A stretch of 64,000 nucleotides of DNA from an uncultured Lachnospiraceae bacterium (lineage in GTDB: Bacteria > Bacillota > Clostridia > Lachnospirales > Lachnospiraceae). Where the stretch lies: NCBI GenBank assembly GCA_910586015.1, contig CAJUGJ010000017.1, forward strand, positions 1 to 64,000, in the 5' to 3' direction. Positions 8,937-16,290 of this stretch are shown here, piece by piece; position 1 is the stretch's first letter; every line of letters begins with the position of its first letter. Position numbers and translations under genes: made by a program. The notes below the pieces were generated by a model. That model saw only the letters and a program-made list of their open reading frames with translations. It was not told the origin of the DNA and did no database searches.

Positions 8937-10043
8937 TTATTTAAAATTTGTCTGTGTCAAATCCAAAACAGAAGAACGTTCCTCTATTGATGGATTTAAA
9001 ACAATTTTTTCTGAATAGTCAGGTTTTTGAATTCGTTTTAAAATTAAACTTGCTGCTTTATGACCGATCTCTTGAGAAGGATAAATTGCTGAGGTCAAAC
9101 CATAAGCTGCATCATCTGCTAGAAAAGAATTATCAAAACTGACAATAGAGTAATCTTTTGGAATACGAAATGAATAACGAGAAAACATTTTTATCATAGA
9201 GGCAGCAGTCTGATCGTTATAACAAATGATTGCGGAAACATCATTGAGTCTGGATAAAATCGCTTCATCTAAATTACCATCAAAAAGATAGGGAAAATCT
9301 TCTGTTGTATACCATAAGACAGCAGTATCTTGAATTATAACATGGTTACGCTTTGCTGCTCTTTGCATTCCCTCATAACGCTTTAATCCTTGAATATCAT
9401 CAGATTTAAAAATACCTCCGATTTTTTTGTGACCCTTTTTAACCAATAAATCTGTCAACAGCTCTCCTGCTAAAACATCGTCCATCACTACATAAGAATC
9501 ACAGTAATCTCTATAATATCCATTAATAAATACAATTGGAATACCTTTATCTACAATTTCCCGGTAGAGCGTACCGTTCACGTTCGGAAGTGCAGATTTT
9601 GTACCCTCTACAATTAATCCATCTACACCATTATCAAGCATCTGTTTTAAACAGTTTTCTTCGTCAGACTGTTTGTTATGGGTAATACCAAGACACATAG
9701 AGTAATGATTATTAGTTAAAACCTCTTCAATTCCATGAATGATTCCGGGAAAGATATAATCATCAAAATAAGTAGTAACCACTCCGATCCGCATAGTAAC
9801 TTCTTCTCTGCTTTGCCTAGACGGTCGATGAACGTATGTGCCACTTCCTTTGGAGCGAACCAGATAACCTTGCGTTTCGAGAGTACCAATTGCCTGACGA
9901 ACGGTTTGTCTGCTATAGCCAAATTGTACGGACAATTCATTTTCAGAAGGAATTTTTGTGCCGACAGGAAAAGATCCATCTAATATTCTATTTTTTATCC
10001 ATTGACTGAGTTCTTCATATTTTGTTGTTGTCGTTTTTATCAT
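8937..10043 (-). CDS. araR: Arabinose repressor, GntR-type HTH plus LacI-type sensor
   Basis: An N-terminal winged helix of GntR type (about residues 5-75: KIPSENELSVQFGYSRQTVRQAI) is joined to a periplasmic-binding-like effector domain (about 85-360: IGVVTTYFDDYIFPGIIHGIEEVL). This hybrid is the hallmark of AraR, which releases DNA on binding L-arabinose. It is the first gene of araR-araB-araD, so the repressor is probably autoregulated through the palindrome at 10134-10151. Length 368 matches B. subtilis AraR closely. Confidence 0.9.
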   Translation of the reverse strand: MIKTTTTKYEELSQWIKNRILDGSFPVGTKIPSENELSVQFGYSRQTVRQAIGTLETQGYLVRSKGSGTYVHRPSRQSREEVTMRIGVVTTYFDDYIFPGIIHGIEEVLTNNHYSMCLGITHNKQSDEENCLKQMLDNGVDGLIVEGTKSALPNVNGTLYREIVDKGIPIVFINGYYRDYCDSYVVMDDVLAGELLTDLLVKKGHKKIGGIFKSDDIQGLKRYEGMQRAAKRNHVIIQDTAVLWYTTEDFPYLFDGNLDEAILSRLNDVSAIICYNDQTAASMIKMFSRYSFRIPKDYSIVSFDNSFLADDAAYGLTSAIYPSQEIGHKAASLILKRIQKPDYSEKIVLNPSIEERSSVLDLTQTNFK

Positions 10044-10114
10044 AAAATACTCCCTCTTTCCTGCCTAAAAATTCTGGTTTATGATTCTTCCAGTAAGCTA
10101 TGATATGTACCTAT

Positions 10115-10151
10115 ATTATACTATATAGTAATTAAGTTGTAAAGACAACTT
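10115..10151 (-). promoter_or_regulatory. araR promoter with candidate AraR operator
   Basis: On the minus strand TTTACA is followed after 17 bases by TATAAT. A palindrome AAGTTGT-CTTT-ACAACTT (10134-10151) covers the -35; its core TTGT-N4-ACAA fits known AraR boxes. The divergent tatD gene starts 99 bases to the right. Confidence 0.75.
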
Positions 10152-10249
10152 TTGTTTGTATAAGATATAATTTTTCCAAAGGAAAGGTTTGTTTTTTTTC
10201 TTAGGATATGATATGTTAGTTTAAGAAGGAAGGGGGAAGAAAAAGAGAT

Positions 10250-11053
10250 ATGATTTTTGATACACATGCACATTATGATGATACAGCGTTTGATGAGGAT
10301 AGAAAAGAGATACTAAATTCTCTAAAAACAGGAGGAATTGACCTTGTATTAACAGTGGCTTCTAGTTTAAATTCTACAGAAAAAGTATTACAACTAATTG
10401 AAGAGTATCCATTTTTATTTGGAGCTGTTGGTGTACACCCAGAATCCATAGATGAATTAGATGAAACAAAATTTGTATGGTTACAGAAGGTGATACGAGA
10501 TAGGAAAAAGAAAGTGGTTGCCATAGGAGAAATTGGATTGGATTATTATTGGAATATTTCTAATAGGGAGATCCAAAAACAGTGGTTTTCCAGACAGTTA
10601 GAACTTGCAAAAGAAGAAGATCTTCCAGTGATTATTCACAGTAGAGAAGCAGCGAAAGACACTTTTGATATCATTCAATTAGCATGTAAAAATGCAGAAA
10701 AACAGGGAAAACGTTTGACAGGTGTAATTCATTGTTTTTCTTATAGTATAGAAATGGCAAGAGAATTTTTAAAGTTGGGATTTTATCTTGGAATCGGAGG
10801 AACTGTGACCTTTAAAAATGCCAAAAAGCTACTTGAGGTTGTAGAAGAAATACCTTTAGAACGAATAGTATTAGAAACGGATTGCCCCTATTTAGCGCCT
10901 GTACCAAACAGAGGAAAAAGAAATTCTTCTTTAAACCTTCCATTTGTAGCAGAAAAAATTGCACAGTTAAAAAAAGTCACATCAAAAGAAGTAATGGAAA
11001 TAACAAAAAAGAATGGAATGAGTTTGTTTCGGATTCCAATAGAACTATTGTAA
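10250..11053 (+). CDS. TatD-family metal-dependent DNase
   Basis: TIM-barrel metallohydrolase of the TatD/YcfH family, a cytoplasmic 3'-5' exonuclease. The metal-binding motifs are in place: DTHAHYD (residues 3-9), GEIGLDYY, IIHSREA, VIHCFS and ETDCPYL. Length 267 is typical. It precedes ksgA by 54 bases, the usual tatD-ksgA pairing of Firmicutes, and the two are probably cotranscribed. Confidence 0.94.
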   Translation: MIFDTHAHYDDTAFDEDRKEILNSLKTGGIDLVLTVASSLNSTEKVLQLIEEYPFLFGAVGVHPESIDELDETKFVWLQKVIRDRKKKVVAIGEIGLDYYWNISNREIQKQWFSRQLELAKEEDLPVIIHSREAAKDTFDIIQLACKNAEKQGKRLTGVIHCFSYSIEMAREFLKLGFYLGIGGTVTFKNAKKLLEVVEEIPLERIVLETDCPYLAPVPNRGKRNSSLNLPFVAEKIAQLKKVTSKEVMEITKKNGMSLFRIPIELL

Positions 11054-11107
11054 ATATGGTTTGCTTGTGTTAAGATAAATTTATTATCCGTGGGGAATGG
11101 AGGAATT

Positions 11108-11980
11108 ATGGCAGTACTCGGAGATCCAAAAAAAACAATAGAGATACTCAATAGATATCATTTTGTTTTTCAAAAGAAATTTGGGCAAAATTTTTTAATA
11201 GATACACATGTTTTGACAAAAATTATACAGGCAGCTCACATTACAAAAGAAGATATAGTGCTTGAAATTGGACCGGGAATTGGAACAATGACACAATATT
11301 TATGTGAATCTGCAAAGGAAGTTATTGCTGTAGAAATTGACAGGAATTTAATTCCTATTTTAAGAAATGATACCCTTAAAGATTATAAGAATATAACGAT
11401 TGTAGAGGGTGATATTTTAAAAGTAGATCTTGTTTCTCTACTTTCTGAGAAAAGGACAATGCCATTAAAAATTGTGGCAAATTTACCATATTATATTACA
11501 ACTCCAATTCTTATGAATCTGTTGGAATCGAATCTTTCTATTGAAAATCTTACAGTTATGGTACAAAAAGAAGTTGCAGATAGGATGCAGGCAAAACCTG
11601 CAACGAAAGATTACGGAGCACTTTCTTTAGCAGTTCAATATTATGCAGAACCTTATTTTGTAGCAAATGTGCCTCCTAACTGCTTTCTACCCAGACCAAC
11701 CGTTGGCTCTGCGGTAATTCGACTTTCTCCTTATAAAGAACCCCCGGTTTGTATAAAAGATAAGGAGCTTTTTTTTCGCGTGATTCGAGCTTCTTTTAAT
11801 CAGAGAAGAAAAACTTTACTCAATGGGCTGAATAATGCCAAAGAAATTTCAGTTTCGAAAGAAGTATTAGAAAAAGCATTAAAAAATGCCAATATTTCTG
11901 TGATGACAAGAGGGGAAACACTAAGTTTGGCACAATTTGCAGCTTTAGCAGATGAAATTTTTCAGTTATCACAAAACTGA
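11108..11980 (+). CDS. ksgA: 16S rRNA dimethyladenosine transferase KsgA/RsmA
   Basis: Methylates the two adjacent adenines near the 3' end of 16S rRNA with S-adenosylmethionine. FGQNFLID, the SAM motif EIGPGIGTMT and the catalytic motif NLPYYITTPIL are present, as is the C-terminal RASFNQRRKTLLNGL region. Start 11108 is chosen for GGAGGAATT just before the ATG. Length 290 is normal. It follows tatD on the same strand. Confidence 0.96.
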   Translation: MAVLGDPKKTIEILNRYHFVFQKKFGQNFLIDTHVLTKIIQAAHITKEDIVLEIGPGIGTMTQYLCESAKEVIAVEIDRNLIPILRNDTLKDYKNITIVEGDILKVDLVSLLSEKRTMPLKIVANLPYYITTPILMNLLESNLSIENLTVMVQKEVADRMQAKPATKDYGALSLAVQYYAEPYFVANVPPNCFLPRPTVGSAVIRLSPYKEPPVCIKDKELFFRVIRASFNQRRKTLLNGLNNAKEISVSKEVLEKALKNANISVMTRGETLSLAQFAALADEIFQLSQN

Positions 11981-12034
11981 AAAAATACAAAAAAAGGAGT
12001 TATTTTCTAACCCAAAATATAGAAGCATATGTAC

Positions 12035-12062
12035 TTGACATTTTGGAATGATGTATTATGAT
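12035..12062 (+). promoter_or_regulatory. SigA-type promoter for the double GNAT gene
   Basis: TTGACA, 16-base spacer, TATGAT, 74 bases upstream of the proposed TTG start. Confidence 0.75.
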
Positions 12063-12135
12063 GAAAGCACTATATAAGAATTGAAGTGAGCAGAGGAATG
12101 AAACTTCTGCAACTAAGAGTTTGGAGGCGGAACAC

Positions 12136-13029
12136 TTGAAGATAAAGAAAATCAGCAGATTGAACGGAAGGCAAAGAGAGGAAATTAGAGAATTGGAAGC
12201 AATCTGTCATGCTGCGGACAAAACAAAATCAAAAGTTTATTTGGCATCTGATCAAAATGCGACGGATATACCATGTTTTTTCTTAGCATATATTAATGAA
12301 TGTTTGGTAGGCTTTTTAGGAATTTATCTTCCGACTATGGAAGAAGCAGAGATAAAAGCATTTGTCCATCCACAACAGCGTCAAAAAGGATATTTTGGAA
12401 AATTATTTAATAGAGCAAAAAAGGTGTTGACACAAATAGGAGTAAAGCGGTTTATTTTTATTCATGAGGCAAATTCAAAAGCAGCGTTACCAGTACTAGA
12501 ATCATTAGAGGCACAATTAGAACGATCGGAGTATATACTTTCCTATAGACGAACAGATGAAACGGGATTTAGTAATCCAGAGGAACTTATCTTAACAGAA
12601 CTGTCAGAAAAAACACAGGATTCTACCATAAAACAAGAAGTCTTTAGACTATATAAAGAATTATTTCAGATGTCAGAAGAAGAAATAAAACATCATTTTG
12701 ATCAGATATTAGAGAGTATATTTGAACAAGAGGGTAAATTCTATTTGATATGGAAAAATAATAAAATTCTTGGTTGTTGTGCGACTTCTTTTAAAGAAAA
12801 AAATACATGGCTTTATGATTTTGGGATTGATAAAGAGTTTCAGGGACAAGGTCATGGAAAACATATGCTAGAATTAGTTGTACATGAATTAAGAAGTATT
12901 TCGACTTTATCAAATTGTACACAGAATATATTTTTACACGTTAATGGAGCAAATAAAGTAGCACTTTCACTCTATACTGATTTTGGATTTGAAGTTATAG
13001 AACAATATAATTATTATTGCGTAAAATGA
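12136..13029 (+). CDS. Tandem GNAT-domain acetyltransferase
   Basis: Two GNAT folds in one chain: the first about residues 1-145, with an acetyl-CoA loop around HPQQRQKGYFGKLF; the second about 180-297, with DKEFQGQGHGKHML. The substrate is unknown. The proposed start is TTG at 12136, which has GGAGG eight bases upstream; an alternative TTG at 12121 overlaps that site. It has its own promoter and is closed by a strong terminator, so it is monocistronic. Confidence 0.8.
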   Translation: MKIKKISRLNGRQREEIRELEAICHAADKTKSKVYLASDQNATDIPCFFLAYINECLVGFLGIYLPTMEEAEIKAFVHPQQRQKGYFGKLFNRAKKVLTQIGVKRFIFIHEANSKAALPVLESLEAQLERSEYILSYRRTDETGFSNPEELILTELSEKTQDSTIKQEVFRLYKELFQMSEEEIKHHFDQILESIFEQEGKFYLIWKNNKILGCCATSFKEKNTWLYDFGIDKEFQGQGHGKHMLELVVHELRSISTLSNCTQNIFLHVNGANKVALSLYTDFGFEVIEQYNYYCVK

Positions 13030-13031
13030 AA

Positions 13032-13080
13032 AAATTTTTGGCATCCCACAAAAATTTTTTCAAAGGATGCCAAAAATTTT
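13032..13080. terminator. Bidirectional intrinsic terminator
   Basis: AAATTTTTGGCATCC pairs with GGATGCCAAAAATTT between convergent genes, with A/T runs on both sides. Confidence 0.85.
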
Positions 13081-13081
13081 T

Positions 13082-13945
13082 TTATTGTGATTCTCTCCAA
13101 AGTCTAGCTAAATTTTCATAAAAAATAAATGTATATTGATTTGGAGATAATCCAGAAACTTGTCCATCACCAGTTTCTATTATGATCCAATTATGATCTT
13201 TTGTTTCTGCCCAGTCTAAAGTATAAAAATTACTTGGAAGATCCATTCCAAAGTTTAAAAGTTGTTCAGGTAAAAATAGACGGGCAGAGGATTGATTTGA
13301 ATTTCGGCTGACACTTACGACATGATGAAAAAATACAAACACACGATATTCATTTGTTATGCCATTTTGTACTGCTAAGTCTATATATTCTTTAATAGTA
13401 ATGCCTCCAGTAAATAAATTTCCTCTTAATGCGATAAATTTTTTTATATAGGCATCCAATTCTTCATCTTTTAAGGAAGCATCTAAATAAACTGGAAAAT
13501 CACTTTCTTTCACAGATTTTACCGCATCTTTAATTAGAAATCGTCTCATTATTTTTTTAACCTGTTCCCAACAGATCTGTTCTGAATTTGGATAATACAG
13601 AAGTTTTGGTGTATTTGTCAAAAGGTTTGGATAGACATTTTTAAACATATGACAGGCTTCATATTCTTCTGGCGAATTCACTAATGTCAATCCGCTTTTC
13701 TTTAAAGTTAAAAAAAAGTTTTCATATTGTTCTGGTTTTAGCATCCAGCCTCGATAAATTGCAGAGCCTAGTTCAAATTCTTTTGGAAAAAGTTTTAAAT
13801 TTCCCTCTCTTATAAAAGTATCATAATCAAAAAATAAAATCTGAAATTCTGGAAATTTACATGCTTCTATAAATTCTTTATGATACTCCTCATCAACTGT
13901 GGAAATAGAAAAATAGTCACTAGGATAGATAAGGGTTAATTTCAT
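13082..13945 (-). CDS. ATP-grasp domain protein
   Basis: Resembles ATP-grasp proteins of the DUF4343 type. The C-terminal part carries acidic metal/ATP residues in IIIETGDGQVSGL, and the middle has RRFLIKDAVKSVK, a likely nucleotide-binding strand with lysine. These enzymes join a carboxylate to an amine or similar nucleophile; the substrate here is unknown. 287 residues. GGAG lies upstream of the ATG. It stands alone, divergent from the carbohydrate locus. Confidence 0.65.
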   Translation of the reverse strand: MKLTLIYPSDYFSISTVDEEYHKEFIEACKFPEFQILFFDYDTFIREGNLKLFPKEFELGSAIYRGWMLKPEQYENFFLTLKKSGLTLVNSPEEYEACHMFKNVYPNLLTNTPKLLYYPNSEQICWEQVKKIMRRFLIKDAVKSVKESDFPVYLDASLKDEELDAYIKKFIALRGNLFTGGITIKEYIDLAVQNGITNEYRVFVFFHHVVSVSRNSNQSSARLFLPEQLLNFGMDLPSNFYTLDWAETKDHNWIIIETGDGQVSGLSPNQYTFIFYENLARLWRESQ

Positions 13946-14110
13946 AAAATTTTACACTCCTAAATATCAAATTTAATTTATATTTTTTATTAAATGCTAT
14001 ACTAATTTTTTTGACAAGAGTAAAAATAAACAAAATTTTAATTAAAAAATTGTGAAAAATATATAGCAAAAAAAAGGTGATTTATAAATAATATATAAAA
14101 ATCAACTGAA

Positions 14111-14146
14111 ATTTTGTATATTGCAATCGATTGCAATATACAAAAT
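14111..14146. promoter_or_regulatory. 36-bp perfect palindrome, LacI-type operator
   Basis: A perfect palindrome of 36 bp with core TTGCAATCGATTGCAA (14121-14136), the form of a LacI/GalR-family operator with central CG. It overlaps the -35 of the next promoter. The LacI gene at the far end of the locus (30486) is the natural candidate binder. Confidence 0.85.
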
Positions 14147-14159
14147 CCTGTGGTATGAT
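14131..14159 (+). promoter_or_regulatory. Promoter of the carbohydrate locus
   Basis: TTGCAA, 17-base spacer, TATGAT with a TG just upstream (TGTGGTATGAT). The -35 lies inside the palindromic operator, so repressor binding should block RNA polymerase. The first gene starts 83 bases downstream. Confidence 0.7.
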
Positions 14160-14241
14160 AAGCATAAGTAATTAAAAACAGAATAGTCTTAAAAAAAGTG
14201 CATAAAAGATTTGAAAACTGAGTTTAGAAAGAGAGGAGAAG

Positions 14242-16248
14242 ATGATTTACAAAAATAAAAGGTATTTTCTGTTCTTATGTGTACTAATTCTTATTTTTTG
14301 TGTGGGATGTCACAAAGATAGTGCAGAAGAGAACGAAACAAAAGACATATCTCAAAATTATTCAGATGAAAAACCAAAAGAAGAGGTTTTAAACATTTCT
14401 TTACCAGAACTTAAAGTTCAGTATGATGCGGATTTTATTCTTTATTATGTTTCTTGTGGAAGTGCACAATTAAATTCAAATAGTGAAATGAGTTTACTTC
14501 CTCTTGGATTATTTCAAAGTGTTTCAGATCAAGAGTTTTCAAAGGATACCAAAGGAGTTTCTTGGGGATATATAAAAAAGGATTGGATGACAGCAGAGTA
14601 TGACAGCAAAGAAGAAGATGCACTAAGCCGTTGGGCAGTTATTGAGAACACAGACTTTGATACAACAGATGGTTTTGAGTATAAGTTTGATGTTCCAAAA
14701 GGAGATTATGAAGTAACAGTCGGATTTGTCAATCCATTTAGTTTTCGAACCGTTTCTATAGAGGCAGAAGGACAGGTTCTTGCAGAAGAAGTAAAGTTAT
14801 ATAAATTTAAAACAATGGAAGAAATACATACTCTTTCAGTTATAGATGGCACATTAAATCTTAAAGTCTGGAATCCAGAACGCGGAAATGACTCTATGAA
14901 AAATCCTATCCTGTCCTATATTATTGTACGTGCAGTTCCAGAGTATAACAAGGAATTATTAGAGTGCCAGTTAAACAGTCTAACAATGCAGGAAGAAAAT
15001 TATACTTCAAGTACATGGGCGGATTATCAAAAAGAAAAGAATGCAGTTTCTAAGCTTTATGAATCGATAGAAAATGGAACAGAAAATGCAGAAGAAATTA
15101 GCAATGCGTATTTAAAATTAAAGCAAGCAACCGCAAAGTTAGAAAAGAAGCCATTTTATGATGCCTTTTATCCGGGAAAGGTCTGGAAGGACACAGACGG
15201 GAATCCAATTCAGGCACATGGGGGACAGGTACAAAAACTTACTTATCAAGAAAAAGAAACAGGAGAAACAGTAACCCGTTGGTGGTGGGTTGGAGAAGAC
15301 AAATCGGCTGGATACCGAGGAGGAATTCGAGCATATAGTTCCGAAGATCTGTATCACTGGAAATTTGAAGGTGTTGTCATGCGAAATATATCGAATCGGG
15401 AATTGTTAGATACAGATCCTTATTTTACAGAATTGTATAAAGGGTATACCAAGGAGCAACTTGATAATGTCTATCGCTGTATTAATGATTCTACTTCTGT
15501 AATTGAACGTCCTAAGATGATCTATAACGAAAAAACAAAACAATATGTAATTTGGTTTCATGCAGATGGACCAACAGAAACTAGCGATGCAAATTATGCT
15601 GCTGCTTCTGCGGGAGTTGCAGTCAGTGATTCACCAAATGGACCATTCCGATTTATTGATAGATATCGACTTAATACCTGTCCAGAGGATCAGGAAGATA
15701 TGTATCCTCAGAGCAAGGGAATGGCAAGAGATATGAACCTGTTTATCGATGAAGATAAGACAGCATATATCATTTATTCCAGTGAAGAAAACTTAACAAT
15801 GTATATTTCAAAACTCAATGAAGAGTATACCTATTTAGCAGTTCCTCCAGAAGAGGCGGTACATGGAAAAGATTTCATTCGATTATTTCCCGGGGCACAA
15901 AGAGAAGCTCCTGCCGTATTTAAAAGAAACGGAACATATTATATGATGACTTCTGGTGCTACAGGGTGGGATCCGAATCAAGCACGTTATTATCAGGCGA
16001 ATTCTATCTTTGGAACATGGATAGACTGTGGAGATCCTTGTATTGACGATACCAATCATACAACATTTGCTTCTCAAAGTACCTGTATTTTTGAGGTGGC
16101 ACAAGATACTTATATTTATATGGGGGATCGTTGGAAAAGCGATGATTTGGCGGACTCTAGGTATATCTGGCTTCCAGTTCGATTCACACAGGATGGAAAA
16201 ATGGAACTTGTTTGGGAAGATAAATGGAAACTTGACAACAGGGATTAA
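14242..16248 (+). CDS. GH43-type glycoside hydrolase, secreted lipoprotein
   Basis: Predicted surface-anchored enzyme. A signal peptide ends in a lipobox-like VGC with Cys23. A beta-sandwich carbohydrate-binding-like domain follows (about residues 110-230), then a helical FIVAR-like linker (about 235-305) and a five-bladed GH43-type catalytic domain (about 310-668). The catalytic part starts with DGNPIQAHGG and contains IERPKMIYN, ARDMNLF and REAPAVFKR, with candidate catalytic acids in the ERPK and REAP motifs. This AHGG pattern is typical of the subfamilies that include exo-beta-1,3-galactanases (GH43_24 and relatives), hence a proposed role on galactan or arabinogalactan side chains. It is the first gene of the locus; the second GH43 at 29517 is its cytoplasmic-looking relative. 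Confidence 0.8.
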   Translation: MIYKNKRYFLFLCVLILIFCVGCHKDSAEENETKDISQNYSDEKPKEEVLNISLPELKVQYDADFILYYVSCGSAQLNSNSEMSLLPLGLFQSVSDQEFSKDTKGVSWGYIKKDWMTAEYDSKEEDALSRWAVIENTDFDTTDGFEYKFDVPKGDYEVTVGFVNPFSFRTVSIEAEGQVLAEEVKLYKFKTMEEIHTLSVIDGTLNLKVWNPERGNDSMKNPILSYIIVRAVPEYNKELLECQLNSLTMQEENYTSSTWADYQKEKNAVSKLYESIENGTENAEEISNAYLKLKQATAKLEKKPFYDAFYPGKVWKDTDGNPIQAHGGQVQKLTYQEKETGETVTRWWWVGEDKSAGYRGGIRAYSSEDLYHWKFEGVVMRNISNRELLDTDPYFTELYKGYTKEQLDNVYRCINDSTSVIERPKMIYNEKTKQYVIWFHADGPTETSDANYAAASAGVAVSDSPNGPFRFIDRYRLNTCPEDQEDMYPQSKGMARDMNLFIDEDKTAYIIYSSEENLTMYISKLNEEYTYLAVPPEEAVHGKDFIRLFPGAQREAPAVFKRNGTYYMMTSGATGWDPNQARYYQANSIFGTWIDCGDPCIDDTNHTTFASQSTCIFEVAQDTYIYMGDRWKSDDLADSRYIWLPVRFTQDGKMELVWEDKWKLDNRD

Positions 16249-16290
16249 GCCAGAAAAAGAGCGGATGAAGTAAAGGGGGAAAGGTTGAAG

